A stretch of DNA of 64,000 nt from Setoptus koraiensis (GCA_048013815.1 CM106585.1:15810001-15874000), one strand, 5' to 3'; positions 1 to 12,555 are shown, counted from the stretch's first letter. Notes: generated from the sequence alone by a model not told the origin. Numbers and translations are program-made.

Positions 1-700
1 TGTTACTTTACAACTTTATAACGGAACGTCGTCATTTATTTGGACAAATCGAGCGACATCGGAGCTGGCCACTTCCGCCGGGCCCGCCGACTCTGAAATC
101 AATTGTTCGTACACGTTGGTGCCGTCGCTGCTATGGGACATTGATCGCCGGTGGCAGCCAATTGAGGCCGCAGCCTTCAGTGGTCATGCGTACCTTTTAT
201 TGTTATTAGTGCTCTAAATCACTGCTCTCAAATCTCAATTTTCGGCCGCCGGCTCAAGTGACCGCTGGCCCCACCTGACTACGGTGCGCGCCGTAACGCG
301 TTTCGTTGCGCGCCGTAACGGTCACAAATTGAGTGCGTCTGGGGGCGGACGGATAAGCAAACTGGGGCGACATTTTTCGACAGTCGCTCGCAATTGGAGG
401 TGTTGGCGGCGCTGGCCGGCTCAATCACGCCCAATGTGCACAAATTGCACATTTGGGCCAATTGCAGCTCGCAACTCGCGGCCAATCTCAACAAGCGGCT
501 CAAACTGGCAACGATGTCGCTCGCCGGGCCCCACTGACAGCACCAGCCGGGTAGCTCGTACACAGGTAACATCGGCGGCAGTGATAGGGCGATCACGTTC
601 GACCGGGCTACGGCCGCGGCCAGCAACCATTAGCGGTGCAGTTTGCAGCCGGGCAGCGTTTGTTTGGCTTGCGCTCGCTTTGCGCTCGCTGGACACGCGC

Positions 701-740
701 CCGTTGGCAGCCGCTGGCGCCCGTTGGCAGCCGCTGGCGC
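701..740. repeat. Exact 20-bp tandem duplication
   Basis: The unit CCGTTGGCAGCCGCTGGCGC occurs twice back to back with no mismatch. It is typical of the slippage-derived duplications of this GC-rich block. Confidence 0.9.
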
Positions 741-2670
741 TCGCCAGCGCGACGGATAAAACAAGGGGCGCCGAGGGGCCGCGTGAGCGAGCGTGTGCGG
801 GGCGGGGGCGGACGGCGTGATGGTGGCGCCCGTCGCGTTCAATCGGATCGACGGCCGGATCGGGTCTGGCGCGGTCGTTTTGCGAGGCCGTCGCTTTGGT
901 TGCTTCGGTCGCTTTGGTCGCTCGGGCCGCCACGCCGTGACATCAAGCACCAACTTGGCGTGAGCTGACAGACACACTGACCCGGCTGTGCTGGGCAACG
1001 TATGGCCGGGCCAGTAATTATTTGTCCGGCCCGGTGCATTAGGGCGCAGTCAACATACATGCAGCACACACATCGCATATTATGTTATATAATGTTATGT
1101 AACATGCATCGCATGTTATGTATACCGTGTGTGCTGAGCGACATGCTGTGCGATGCGCGATATGCTGTGTATGTGCGATGTGCGATATGGGTGCTGGGGC
1201 CCCGCGCAAGCGTGCCGCCGGCCGCAAGCACTCGTGTCGAGTCGCCATGTTAAATGTTAGTTTTAACATGACAGTCGTAATGATTTCCATTTCAATCCTC
1301 GCCGATGATGATGACGACGACTAATATCGCGCAGCGCCAATTCAGACAATTCATGCCGATGATTATCTCGCTCATTTGCTCTACTTGTTCACAGCGAACA
1401 GCGACGACGGCAACAACAACAACAGCAACGAACAAACATTACGTGTGCCGGCGCCGGATCATGCTCACTTTGACCGACTGACTAACTGGGGCCGCTGGCG
1501 CTCGCCATGACACACACACTCGCTATGATAGTATGAGACTTAGAGGCACACACACGCCAATTGGCGCAGAGCGGCGCGCCGATCGGCCCGTAATGATCAT
1601 TACATGACAAACAACAATTATCCCGTCGCTTGGCCCGCTGTCGCGACTCGGCCCACTCTCACGATTCGCGGCCCGGCTAGACGGCGCGCGGTGTCGCATT
1701 TGGGGGCGCGCGTGATCGCGCGCGCGCGCCACAACAAACGGATATAATCTCGTTGGGGCACGCTCGTGGGGCACGCTCGTGGGGCACCGTTGTCAGCAGC
1801 GACAGACGACCGGCTGACAACGCTGCTGCCAGTGATCCCGGCACGCTGCTTATACGTAACGTATACACATGTACGTGTGTAATGCACGGCGAGCCAGTGT
1901 GAAAATAAACAACAAATGCGCGCCTATCACGGGCCAGGTGACGGGCTTGCTGGTGTGTTGTGTGTGTGTGTTTGTGCGGTCGGAGCGGGGCCCCACTGCC
2001 GGGCTTGTGCGTGTCGGGCAAACACGTAGCGCACAAACGGACAGATAAACGGGGCTCGTGTTACACGATTGTACAAGTTTGTGGCCAATGAAAGTCAATG
2101 AAATCCATCTAGGCGTAAACACACAGTGGGCGCGCTAATCTTAATCCTGGCGAGCCGCCGGCCGCAAGCGCATCCAACGGCGCGGCCAACATTAGCGACG
2201 GCATACAACTGTCACTAATAGTTGCCGTGTATTATGTTGCGCCGCTAATCAGGCCCCGCAATATTTTTGTTGCGCTGCCCGTTACGCCGCGTAACTTGCG
2301 CGTATTCCGCGGCGGGCCCCCGAGATCGTGTTTGTCCATTATGATCGGTTGCGCGCGCTCGTGCACAGGCGACCACGAGTGCGGCCAGCGCGGCCAGTGC
2401 GACTCGTGCGGCGACCGGTGCGACTCGTGCCACGGGCGCAGCGCCCCCCGACCAACCAACCCGAAAGTGCTCGCCGGAACAGAACAACAACTGTTAAAAC
2501 ACAATTGCAGTCGCACAAGGGCACACGGACACAATTAACGCTAATTAGTGCGACCATCGCGCTGGCGGCGGCATCACGATGACCGCTGGCCGTGATGCTG
2601 CGGTAACATGAGCACGACGAGCGGCAAAAAAAAATTTCCATTTTGCTGGCGGACAAACAATTCAAACAAA

Positions 2671-2720
2671 CTACATCATGCCACATCATGCCACATCATG
2701 CTACATCATGCTATGTCATG
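2671..2720. repeat. 10-bp tandem repeat, five units
   Basis: Five units of CYACATCATG; the last differs at two positions. Confidence 0.9.
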
Positions 2721-3647
2721 GCGCTCGCGTTCTGGTCAAGCCAGCGTGCGAGCGACACCATCCGCCGAGGGGCCCCTCTACGGTCACACTGGCTCGGCCA
2801 GCGACTCGCGTCTGTTTGTTGTTGTTTCGTGCGACAATATGTGTTGTGCAACATAATTGCGCAACACGGCACAGGGCAGGAGATGCGCTTTATTGAACTG
2901 GTGGTCGCGTTGTGTGTCGCAATTCGCTTCTGTTGTGTGTGGGCCACAGCCGAGCGCTCGTCGGAGGTCGCCACATCCGTGGGGCCCCTGGCGAGCATCT
3001 CTCCATCGCGTCTAGTGCCTCTAGTGCGTCCATCGCGTCTGGTGCCTCTAGTGCGTCTAGTGCGCACATTATGTCTATTGCGCCTGTTATGGGGCCCCAA
3101 TAAGCGCTCACTGAGCCAAAGAGGATGAGCGGGCAATTAGTGAGACACACACGAAACACGAGATACGAAACACTGCCACTATTGGTATTGTGCTGTTAGG
3201 CGCTGCCAAAGTGCTGCTAATTAGCGCAATCGACCTGCAAGTTGGCCCAAAAAAGCCCGCTCATCTGCGCTATGTGTGGCATGACGACCAGATAATTCAA
3301 TATGACACCGGCGTGATATAGTGCCGCTATTTGCTTGTTGCAGCGGGCCCATCAGCGACCGACAAGCGGCGACAATGGGCCAGTAATGAGTAGCGCCATT
3401 ATCATTATGGTCATTGGCCGGCTCACGTGATGCAACGCAAATTGGCGCTGCCGTTGCTCGATCGGCTCCAGCCGCTCGAAAGTCACGCCGAGCTTCGCTA
3501 TCGAGCGCCGTTTTGGACGATCGCAATTTGTATGTCGGCGCGATGCTTGTCAGCCGCGGCGACAATTGACAAGACAAACACAAACAGCGGCGGCCGTGAC
3601 AGGGGCCCCCATTCGCGCATACTGCCGGCCGGGGGCTACTCGACGGT

Positions 3648-3754
3648 CACAACAACAACAACAACAACAACAACAGTAGCAACAACAACAGCAACAACAA
3701 CAGTAGCAACAACAACAGCAACAACAACAGTAGCAACAACAACGGCGACGACAA
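3648..3754. repeat. (CAA)n-rich compound repeat
   Basis: An ACA/CAA trinucleotide tract is interrupted by regular CAGTAGCAA and CAGCAA units that form a higher-order period. There is no sign that it is translated. Confidence 0.85.
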
Positions 3755-4466
3755 CAGTGTGAGGCCGGCGGTTGCGCGCAAAATTGCAAAAGATTGATTC
3801 ACTCAACATGGGAACACACACACAAGTTGGCCAGTTTAATTTGCCCGACAGCGGCCGCAATTGACCATGCTGGGGCACGGTACGGCGAGCACGGGCACGG
3901 GCAGTGACCGCTGTCAGTGTGTCGGCGCTGTTGGCGCTGTCCGCTGCAGCAGCTAAACAACAACAGCCTGAACAACGGGCCCCAAATGCGCGCGAATTGC
4001 GCTCAACGCACAAAATGCCGCTTGTCACTTACAATGCGGCGCGGCGCGGCCCGCCAAACCAAAACGCCACCGCTGGCGACCGCCGCATTCAGCCAGTCAC
4101 TTCCGCTTCGGTGATTGCGCTTGTTAGCGCCAGTCTCTTTGACGGCAACTGATTTTTGGGCGTTCGTTGTGCTCGTTTCCATAACTCACTTCCATTATCT
4201 GCTGCTGGTCGTTGGAGCTGACCGCTCGAAATTGCGCCGCCCAGCACCGCAATTTCGAAGCACTGCCAACCATTGCGATTGCCACTGTTCCAGCGACCAA
4301 TCGCTTGCTGGAACACAGAGTGCAAAACGTGCAATTTATGCGCTAACGAGCCATAATCTGTATCATCAGCTGGCTGTAGCGATGTTACGGTCATCCTCTG
4401 ACAGCTGAGTGAGAGTGTCGCTTGTCACAACTTGTGATGTCGCGCGCTGATTAGTGACGCCTGTGC

Positions 4467-4503
4467 CATTTAGGTGTGCCAGCATGCAGCGCACACCTAA
4501 ATG
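4467..4503. repeat. Perfect 13-bp hairpin
   Basis: CATTTAGGTGTGC at 4467-4479 is exactly complementary to GCACACCTAAATG at 4491-4503, with an 11-base loop. No terminal duplication or neighbouring gene explains it. Confidence 0.85.
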
Positions 4504-4953
4504 TGTCACCGTCCGCTGTCCGTGCAACGCTGATGCACGGGCCAAATAAAACAATTGCTCGCCGGGCGCCGCGCTCCAGTCGCCGACTGAGGGGCCCGCT
4601 CTCTGGCCGCTGCTGTCCGCTGACCGGCAGCGGCCCGACAGCGGCCCGAGGAATCAATCAATCCGCTGCCGATGGCAGTTGCACGCGTTTCGAACGGCAC
4701 GCGCTGTGGCCCCGTTATCGGCGCGCAGTGCTCAGTGTCTACAAAGTGCGTGTAAGGCGCACACAATGCGATATTGTGTGCTGTGCGCGTATTATATACG
4801 GGGCTTTACATAATTGGATTTGGTGGCTGTTGGCGGCCATTGAGAAACAAGACGTGCATGATAATGTGTAATCAACTAGGCAGTATAGATGATTGATAAT
4901 CAATTGATAAACTCACGTTCAAGTTGCAGCTGGCGCCTCTGGCCGCCCTTTGC

Positions 4954-5020
4954 AGGCCGGGCCGGCCCGCAGGTCTCGGGCCTCACTCTGTAGGCCGGGC
5001 CGGCTCGCAGGTCTCGGGCC
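4954..5020. repeat. 29-bp direct repeat
   Basis: Two nearly identical GC-rich units (4954-4982 and 4992-5020) beginning AGGCCGGGCCGG, separated by 9 bases. Confidence 0.85.
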
Positions 5021-5412
5021 GCGCCGGACCCCATCTGCTCCCGATTCGAGCTTCACAATTTCACACGGCCGGCACGTACGGCAGCAATAATTCGCTCGCC
5101 TCTCGAACTCTCGACAGTCGCAAAACTCTCGCAAAACTCTCGCCAGACTCTCGCCGACAGGGAGCGAGCCAGCGAAAGTGCGCGCACAGTATCCGCATTT
5201 GTTTATTTGCCAGTTATTAGCCGCTCGCGTTATTTACATCTTCTCGCTGGCCGCGCCAAGCACGCTGCAGAGCGCGCCGGTGTCTATGGCGGGCTCCGTG
5301 GCGGGCTCCGTGGCGCGGGCACGGTCTGGCGTGCGGTATGGATGGGCGAGATGTTCAAGCTTCATTAGATTGCAATTGGATGCTGGCGCTCCAATTGGCC
5401 CGAAATTGTTCA

Positions 5413-5472
5413 CAACACTGTCCGCAACACTGTCCGTAACACTGTCTGCAACGCTGTCCGTAACATTGCTCA
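5413..5472. repeat. 12-bp degenerate tandem repeat
   Basis: Five units of YAACACTGTCYG; the last is strongly diverged. Confidence 0.85.
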
Positions 5473-5890
5473 TAACAGTGCTGTCCGGGCGAGCACGTTC
5501 TCCGCTAGAACAACAGCAAACATGGCGAGCTTGTGTGCTCATGGGGAGACACTCGTTGACCTATTATAAGGAGATAAGATGGATCGATCGGGACGTTGCA
5601 GCTCGGAGTTTGTTTGTTTGCTTTGGCCGGCCGGGCCGGCAACCAATCATTGGGCCGCCAGAAACGATCGCCCGGATCGGCGCGGATCGGCGCGCAACGA
5701 GCACACGACTGATGGCGCGTCAAACTGCTCTAAACTGGCCGAAACTGGCCGAAACTGTCGGAAAGTGTTCGCTTGAGATGGCCGGCCGGACAAACAAGTG
5801 TGAATGAGCCCATAAGCGCATCGACAATGTCGCCGTCGCGCTCTTATTAGCTCTTATTCATCATTGTGATGAGCGCTCTAAACAGGCAGC

Positions 5891-5975
5891 GAAAATGTTC
5901 AGTTGGGCCGCCGATCATGGTGCCCAGTGTGTGCCAGTTGTGGCACACTGATCAGCCCGCTAACTAAACATTTTC
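5891..5975. other. 85-nt imperfect hairpin resembling a microRNA precursor
   Basis: GAAAATGTT at 5891-5899 pairs with AACATTTTC at 5967-5975. Further blocks AGTT/AACT, GATCA/TGATC and GTGTGCCA/TGGCACAC continue the stem to a GTTG tip at 5937-5940. About 11 bases bulge on the 5' arm and several internal mismatches are present. Length and shape resemble a pre-miRNA or a small foldback element. No expression evidence exists and I do not recognise a known microRNA seed. Confidence 0.3.
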
Positions 5976-7331
5976 ACCAATCAATCAATAGTTGCTGATC
6001 GCAGTTGGCCCGCTGGCCGCTTGGTGCTGGCCATTTGCGGGCCACTCCAACTCAATCAACTGGCTCGAATCGGGGCCGAGCGACTTCTTTATCTTGCGCC
6101 GGCCATCTTAATCGGCGAGCGTGCATGCCAAACGACGCTGCACATTTGCGCTATTTGGGGCGCACCAGCGACGCTTCGGCCAGACACATTTATCACCGCG
6201 CCGGGCGTTTTAGAGCCAACGTTTCAGACGCAACAGCGATTGGTCAGCGAAACGGCATCGGCGCTGTGTCGTGATCAGCACAGTGTCTCGCCAGTGAATG
6301 GGGCTGCGCCATCGGTGCGCCCCATTTATCCCTTCACGATGGCGCCGTGTTGCCGGCGGCAACCGGGCTCCGACTGCGATTTGCTGGGATGCTGCTCGTA
6401 TCTCTCTATTTTGTCCAATTCGTGCCCATTATGCCATGTGTGCCAGCGCGAACAATTGATTTTGCGCTCCACGCAACATATTCTATTACTATTAATATTA
6501 CGCAACGAGCGCAACTCGCTTGCTGCTTGTGTTTGTTATCTGTGTTCCGTACGTATGTCGCTTCCGATGTCTTGTCGCTGTGGCTAATTCCTTTCCCATA
6601 ACGCACAGCTTGGTGTGGCTGGCTGGCTGGCCGGCCGGCAACTTGCGACTCAACCATCATAAATACACAATGGGGCTCGCCGGGAAAACCGCATACAACG
6701 AGCATGATAATGAGCGATCACGATGACGATGATGAACATGAACAATATGAACAAATTCTCAACTAATTGATGATGATCTCATATAACATGAAATGTTGGC
6801 TCGGCGTCGTGGCGCGCGCTTCCGCTCGGCTCTACTTTTGCATGACTCGGCGACACAAGCAAATTGTTGTCGTTGTGGCTGCTGTTATTGTTGCAGCGCC
6901 TTCTCTCATGACGTAACTCTCATGGCGATTCTCTCATGGCGATATGGCGACCATATAGTGATACTGCGCCATGTCTAGTGTTCGCACAAGATTCGCAGTT
7001 TGCACTTGACATGGACGACTGACGGTGGCCCGCAAAATGGGCCGCGTTGCTCATTGAAAGTCATGGCATGACTAGTTCCGCATACTCACAACTCGTGTAT
7101 CTCGCTGCATTTTAATACTGATACGTTTAATGCCGCTCGCTTGCTCGCTCGCACACATTTATGTTTCGCAGCGTTTGTAACATGTTAAATAAGTAGTGTA
7201 AGCAGTAATCATAAATTGTCAGCCCAACAGCAAACATAGCACACACACACAATTACGTAACCAAGTTAACATTGCTGTTTTATGTATCTTGTTGTGTTGC
7301 GGCTGCGGGCAACACTGATGAGTTAATGTCG

Positions 7332-7378
7332 AACAACGACAACAACAACAACAACAACAATACAACAAACAACAACAG
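7332..7378. repeat. (ACA)n microsatellite
   Basis: Interrupted AAC/ACA trinucleotide run in non-coding DNA. Confidence 0.85.
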
Positions 7379-8698
7379 TCAACACAATGTTGCTCCGATC
7401 GCTATATGCAAATCGAGTTGCCGTCTCTCACACAGTTGTGAGTTGTACGGTTTGATTCAAAATTGAATTGCCTCAAAGAATGGTTTTTTCTTCTCTTATT
7501 CTTGGCCTGTCTGACAAACGCAATCATACAGTGTCACCCATTCTTGATTCTGCTGTCATCTTATTTCGCTCTAACTTGGCTTTTACGTTCATGTTGGCCG
7601 GACGACCGGCTTGCAACAGAACAAACTCATGAGAAACATTAAAATAAGGCCCCTCTTTATTTGTGCTTGTTCGCGTGCTTGTACCCCAAATCATGATATA
7701 CGAAAAGTTCATGTTTGCACACTAGTTTGAATGACACATAAACAACAACAACAACAACAACAGCGCACCATCACAACAGAGATTGAACAAACAGCCAGCG
7801 CGTGTTTAATGTCATTGACAAAACAAGCTTTTACAAGCTTTCCCATCACGGGCAGCCCATGTAATGTGATGCGCGTTGTTGTTGTTGTTGTATCTGTCAC
7901 CAACATTACATAACAAGACAACATGACAAAAACAACAATAGTAAAAATTAGATCAATTTTCAGATCAATCTGTTCTGTTATAGTGGTGGCCGGTCGTTGG
8001 GCGCCGGCAATGCTGGCACGTTGACGTATCGCTCTAGTTATCACCCAATAACTTCTCATATTTGCCAACTTGGCGCTAGCGACGCCAAAAGCAGAGTTGC
8101 GCAAGCCAGTTGCGAGCCGTTGCTGGTCGTGCACAATCGCGATGCTTATGATCAGCTTTAATTGAGCTTGACTAGACGATAAATTTCTGCTCGCTTCGTG
8201 GCCTCAAGCGCAAAAAATATCCCCCCCGAAATAGCGCACACAGGGCGGCTATATCGGGGCTGCGAACAACTTTGCTAACACTTTTGCGCTCACATTTAGC
8301 GCCCATGCTAGTCATCGTGTGTGCGAAATCGTTGAAGCGAAAAGGCTCTATAGTGAAGTAAAGGTCTTTAGACAGAGAAGTGATTGAGCAAACATTCGTT
8401 GAGCTAGAAATTTATCGACGCTCTCTCCCTCTCTCGACTGGGTGTCAACTATACTGAACAACGACAACAAGCGGCGGTGGTTGTGGCCTTCATCACGCCT
8501 TGCCAGCTTGCTGTAAAGCGTCACCGTGTCGCTGCTAAACGAGATCAAGCAGCTATGATGTAATAACGGGCACACAGTTGGCACAAATGGGTTCAATAAA
8601 CAATGTGCGTTGCCGCTATCAGCGCCTGGCCAGTTCTAAAGTCGCTTGTCTCAAGTCAGATTTCAGCGACGTCAAACATGATTCTATTATCTAGGTTA

Positions 8699-8716
8699 GC
8701 ACACACACACACACAC
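8699..8716. repeat. (AC)9 microsatellite
   Basis: Dinucleotide run. Similar AC/GT runs lie at about 10828-10845, 10959-10978, 11262-11280, 11931-11947, 21707-21723 and 22432-22452. Confidence 0.85.
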
Positions 8717-8862
8717 TAAAAGAACATTCGTTGGGTAGATCCTCTTGCAAGTTGCGAATCAAACAAAACACTGACGATCAGCACTGCATTGTGCAGTGAG
8801 CGCATTGCTGGTAACAGGATATCTCAGCAAAAATGGAAACAATAACAAAGGTGGCTACTTAC

Positions 8863-10329
8863 ATGCTAGCTGGAGGGTGGCATTCTGGCTTCTCACTTGA
8901 CCGTGTTCGTTCTTGGCCAGACACCAATAGGTGCCGACATCTGAGTCACTATTGTTGTTGGCATATTTTTGATTGCTGTACTGTTCACTGCTTTGTAGCT
9001 GGTAGTTGGTGCCACCTCTAAAGTTCAAAAAGAATATTGAGCCTCCAAAGATGGTGCGGGTGGCTCCCGTGGAGGCTGCCGTCTCTTTCAGCAATCGCTG
9101 CCCATTGTGATACCATTCTATTTCGGGCCGAGGATTGCCATCTGCCTCACAATTAAGCTCGAATGTTTCACCTTCAATGGCCACCAAACTCTCTGGTTGC
9201 TGCTGTATCACGGGCGCTTGCCTCTGTTGATTGTGGTGCGACGATCGTTTAATTCTAAATAAATTATTATCATCATATTTATTAGTTGTGCTGTTGTGAC
9301 TATGGTGGGTGGCTGTCATCTTCTCCCACACCATGTTGTTTGCTTGCTCTTGCTGATTGTGGCCGCTGTTGCTGCTGCTGCTGCTGATGGCAGTTCGCTG
9401 TGCATAGGCAACGCGAAGGAAATAACTTTTTCTTGATATGTACTTGTTATAATTGGTGTTTGTTGGTGAGATCACAAGTAGTATGATGGCAAGCAATAAT
9501 GAGGCTGTTACTAAGTGCCTGAACACTGACCAACAACGCCATGATGAGCACAATTTTCTTTTGTCGCCGCTGCTGGCCTCGTCGGTGTTGTCGGTGTTAT
9601 CGCTGTTGCTGTCGGTGTTGTTGTCGGTGATGCTGCTAGCGCTTTTGTTGCGCCTGTTGCTAAATGATAGACGGTGATAATTGCTGGCATGTGATAAATT
9701 AAATTCTCTCCCTAAATGGGCTTTTTCGTTTCGCTGCCTTGGTAAACTGATTTTGGGTTGCAACTTTCGATTGTGCGCTCTGGGCGAATTCTCTGCTGTT
9801 CTCGTCGAAGAGTCAGCTTGTATCATATCTGTATCTTGGAGATGGCATAGTCTGCATCGTTGCAATTCTCCCGGGGAAAGTGTAAAAGGTAATGAATGGC
9901 ACTCATTAGAATGGTCTCGGCCAACAAAACTGGTGGCTGGCACAAGTGTGTGGGTGGCTGAAACACGGTTTGGCTTTTTGGCGATTTGCTGCTTGTCGCA
10001 TTTGCTTCTCTTGTATTCTGGCCATCTCCATGTTGTCCGCTCAATTGTTGTATCAAATAGATGCTGCAGCCGCTCGCAACCTGACAAAGAATGTTGCTGA
10101 TGTCGCTGCTGCATTGTGCCACCACAATTGTACCAGCAACAGAAACTGGCCACTCGACAGTCTGCTGCTGCCGCCGGCTTACATGTTGCAATGTCCTGCG
10201 ACATGGTGCACGAGAGACGGTTAGATGGGGTCAGTTGACAAGCCGTTGTTTGTCGATTGATGGTTGATTGTTGACGGAGAACATAATGAGCTGAGCCTAG
10301 GATACTTTTGTCCTCCTTTGGGTTCCATT
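8863..10329 (-). CDS. robo: Roundabout-like receptor, exon carrying first Ig domain
   Basis: Internal coding exon, minus strand, open throughout. It starts after a pyrimidine-rich tract and AG (bases 10331-10330) and ends at a GTAAGT donor (8862-8857); entry and exit are both phase 1. Numbering from the Met at 10204: a cysteine-rich then Ser/Asn/Asp-rich region (1-220); a hydrophobic segment HLVTASLLLAIILLVIS (230-246); AYAQ (267-269 favours signal-peptidase-like cleavage); a furin-type RIKR-S site (317-321); and an I-set Ig domain (331-447). The Ig domain has Cys352 and Cys428, WYHNGQ, GSIFFLNF and YWCLAKNEHGQ, followed by an NAT glycosylation site. These Ig motifs match Robo Ig1, the Slit-binding domain; that assignment is by recalled family pattern. 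Remaining Ig/FN3/TM exons are not in the window. The start codon is unproven: it may lie in the upstream exon or at 10204 or 9826. Confidence 0.7.
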
Positions 10330-12555
10330 CTATGAATAATAGATGAGATTAGGAGTAAGACGGAATAGAAATAATTAAGATAATAATACCCACTGTGCGT
10401 ATGGATCAAATAGAGCGGGCAGCTTAGCGCGGGGCCAGTTGGCCGCCGCTTGTCTGGCCCCACGAGCACACACACACACACAGCCGGCCGATTGCGATAG
10501 TAACGAGATCAATGATGTGCAAAATTAAATGGCTGCGAGCAGCGCCACACGCAACAATAAACAATATATTCGGCCTTATGCAATTGTCGTTGTCTTTATT
10601 TTTATTGCCATCTCTCGCCCGCTCGGTCTCTGGTCGTCGTTTGCTCTCGCTGTTTGCGCTCTCCTTGACTCTTTGCTCAGTCGCTAGTGCCTCCACAGCG
10701 CTCGTGCTGTTCGTGATAATGATATGCATCTACTCGCGGGCAATCATCAGTATTGTCATGATGGCGGACGGATAAGTACACTAATTAGATGGGCGATACA
10801 CCAACACAGCACAGTCACGACCAACACACACACACACACACATTCGAGCAGCGGGCCTCCATTTCAGTCGCTCTGTCTGTCTGGGCTAATTCCTCGCGGA
10901 CCGAACTCAACTGTCCGAATCGTTCAGCTTAGCCTGGCGCTGCGGCCATTGCAGGCAGCACACACACACACACACACAAGAGGCACCAGAATCAATTTAT
11001 ATTGCTGATATGTCAATGCTGGACAAAGAGAGCTGCCGAGCTAACATGTAAATGCGCGTTGACAACATTACGACCAGTAACGCGAGAGGATAATCATATG
11101 GTGATTCAAACTCTTTTTAGATGACATAATCAACTCTCACAACAACTGAGCGTACATTCTGTTTCTATTAGTGCGGCACGTCCAGCCAGTAACAACGGCG
11201 CCGCCATTAGACTGACACCTTGCTCTAATTCTCGTAGTTGTTGTAACTCTGGCTGTTGTGTGTGTGCGTGTGTGTGTGTGTTCTTGTTTGGCGCTAAGCA
11301 GCGCCACTGTGCAAGACAAAGAATTGCAACCGTATGCAAATAGTTTTATCAACTATCATCAGCCTAACAGGCGATACTGGTCTATCGAGCACACATGTCG
11401 CCATTAATTGCAAAACGGTGCTGCTGGCGCTGCTGGTATATTGCCCAAACCGTATTGGTGGTGCCGGAAATACACTCATTGCTCGCAGCACAGTGCATGG
11501 CATAAAAGACCGATTATCACGCCTACGCGCCAACACGATCTGGTGCGCAGAGAATTTTGCAAACTCGCCAGTTGATACGTCGGTAATTCTTACAATTCTA
11601 TCGAATCTCTTGTCAGTTACGTTCGCTTTTCGGCGTTGTCTGCCGGGTAACATTGTGCAATCATTAGGCTGGCCTTTGTTGAGACACAAACATGAGCAGT
11701 GGGCACACAAACAAACTTGTGTGTGTAGCGGACAAGTAGTTAGTGTAGTCCACGTTAATGAATTTACATCGGGGCTAGAATTCTTGCACTCATGTATGAT
11801 GGTCGCGGCTGAATTATTATGTTGAGGCTTTAAAATAGACAAATTGGCCTACGATAAAGTTATAAATGTTTGCAGCAAGCATACACAGCAGAGTGGTATT
11901 TACAACGGCAATAAAACGGCCAAAGCCAAAGTACACACACACACACACGGATATATAATAATAATATATATATAATGCGCAGATTGTTGAAGGAAGCCCG
12001 ATGATCGATGAGCTGCACTGAAATCAAATATTGCTGTTGCTGTTGCACACTGATGACACTAAATTATCTCAACGATTATTGCATATACAAGACAACTGAT
12101 TGATGGTTAAGTGTCCGGCGCAATTAGAACCAGTTACAGTTGACGGTCTTATTTAGTCTCAGCTCATGTTTGTTTGATGAGGCTGCGTTGGCTGCCCGAC
12201 AGCGTTCGACAAGGCTGAATCGTGTGAAATATTATATGTTCTGGGTGCGCTTGTGACTTTGTATAGCATGTGAGCATACTGGATCACCAGATACCATCTA
12301 GCAGATCTAGATGCATGTGTGTTTATGTAACTGTGTTTTTGCGTGAAGCGTCGCAATGACTCGTAATCAACATGACGAATGCTTCCTCATAATGTGATAT
12401 TTTTCTTCATCTTGCCCAACATTAATTGCCCTTTTAATTAATGATTGCTGATTCACGCTAATATGACGCTCGCTCGCTCGCTCGCTCGCTGTTTTGTCAA
12501 CTCTGGCTGGCTGGCTGGCTGATTCATACTGAAATGAGCCATGGGTTCTACTTAC
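10330..12555 (-). other. Putative intron between the two exons of the Robo-like gene
   Basis: Bounded on the minus strand by GTAAGT (12555-12550) and a pyrimidine-rich AG acceptor ending at 10330. The donor leaves phase 1 and the acceptor resumes in the same phase, making Glu from G plus AA. Inside are several AC/GT microsatellites, and at 12464-12520 GCTC and CTGG tetranucleotide runs. The region 11294-11842 is open on both strands but I assign it no function. Confidence 0.55.
12464..12521. repeat. Tetranucleotide (CTCG)n and (CTGG)n runs
   Basis: About six CTCG units, then four CTGG units. Confidence 0.85.

Larger units (their letters stand above)
1..8862. other. Gene-poor left flank, probably a long intron of the Robo-like gene
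   Basis: I find no credible coding exon here. Open frames up to about 190 codons occur, but they are compositionally driven, overlap on both strands and resemble no family I know. The first 6.7 kb are GC-rich, with many GGGGCCCC or GGGCCC palindromes (for example near 1197, 2770, 2985, 3091, 3602) and degenerate tandem duplications; 6.7-8.8 kb is more AT-rich. The Robo-like exon that starts at 10329 on the minus strand ends at a GTAAGT donor at 8862, so the rest of that gene must lie at lower coordinates. No Ig2-like exon is visible, so most of this stretch is best explained as intron. Confidence 0.45.

Noticed and set aside
279-998. Several overlapping frames of 110-178 codons
   Set aside because: They occupy most frames of both strands at once, which marks low stop density rather than genes.
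6005-6587. 188-codon frame on the plus strand in GC-rich DNA
   Set aside because: Random-looking translation, overlapping frames on both strands; consistent with GC-rich non-coding DNA.
1-8850. Robo Ig2 and later exons on the minus strand
   Set aside because: No YxCxAxN or RDDFR-like coding segment with splice sites was found; they are presumed to lie outside the window.
11294-11842. Frames of 182 and 163 codons open on opposite strands
   Set aside because: No family motif, no splice context, and this length is expected a few times by chance in 64 kb at this composition.
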